This document shows positions 49,796 to 49,908 of a stretch of 49,908 nt of DNA, in pieces. Below the pieces are notes generated by a model. The model saw only the letters and a list, made by a program, of their open reading frames with translations. It made no database searches and had not been told where the DNA came from. Origin of the DNA: Oscillospiraceae bacterium (GTDB taxonomy: Bacteria; Bacillota; Clostridia; Oscillospirales; Ruminococcaceae); the NCBI GenBank assembly GCA_004555865.1, contig SFJO01000021.1, positions 1-49,908 of the forward strand, given 5' to 3'. The translations under genes and the position numbers were made by a program. The stretch's first letter is position 1; every line of letters begins with the position of its first letter.

Positions 49796-49908
49796 TCTAT
49801 TGGTGCAAATCCCAATCATCCAATATCTACACCTTCCTTCCCCGTCACGCCTTTCGGGCCCGAGGGAAAACAGGTTCATGCACCCATCTCAATATCGTTA
49901 AAAAGCAT

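Noticed and set aside
49676..49879. Minus-strand frame reading AEREGFEPSKGVSPYTISSRAP
   Set aside because: This is the well-known spurious peptide from the antisense of tRNA-Ser and its terminator.

Overview
The window comes from a GC-rich, gut-type Firmicute, most likely Oscillospiraceae/Ruminococcaceae close to Faecalibacterium, Gemmiger or Subdoligranulum. This is inferred from family-level features: strong AGGAGG ribosome binding sites, TTGACA-N17-TATAAT promoters, a class B sortase, a UPF0735 ACT protein next to hom-thrB-lysC, a clostridial single-chain PurL, and a purine operon with PurH split into two proteins. No rRNA is present to fix the genus.

Left block (1-12.8 kb): the 3' end of a wall-anchored repeat protein and its class B sortase; the infC-rpmI-rplT operon (minus) with a structured attenuator leader and a probable AUC start; a small membrane protein; deoC; a two-OB-fold SSB-like protein; a lipoprotein; a VOC/glyoxalase protein; and a glycogen operon of glgB, a large GlgA-GH13 fusion and a patatin-like phospholipase.

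Middle (13-15.8 kb): an Lrp/AsnC regulator overlapping an orphan RNA polymerase alpha-CTD protein, a frameshifted membrane protein, a decayed helicase-type N-terminus carrying TAG and TAA stops, a frameshifted phage antirepressor remnant, and short repeats. This scar separates two blocks with visibly different codon habits (ACG/GCG/CTC on the left, ACC/GCC/CTG on the right).

Right block (15.8-49.9 kb): rplM-rpsI (minus); ttcA-like, alr and lepA; a regulator with about three frameshifts; the ACT-hom-thrB-lysC operon (minus) with a perfect 11-bp inverted repeat around its promoter; a class A PBP (minus); a BofC-C-like small protein; a second VOC protein; a five-gene FkbH-ACP-MaoC-SDR-GNAT cluster that looks like a carrier-protein acyl pathway; an ABC-2 exporter with a YtrA-type GntR repressor and a perfect 16-bp operator palindrome; then purE-C-F-M-N-(IMP cyclohydrolase)-H-D-L behind a long structured leader that ends in a terminator. 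DUF1294 and tRNA-Ser(GGA) close the window.

The most interesting items are the FkbH/ACP cluster, the purE leader RNA, the GlgA-GH13 fusion, the split PurH, the operator around the threonine/lysine promoter and the codon-usage break. Several genes carry single-base frameshifts, so some sequencing error must be kept in mind.
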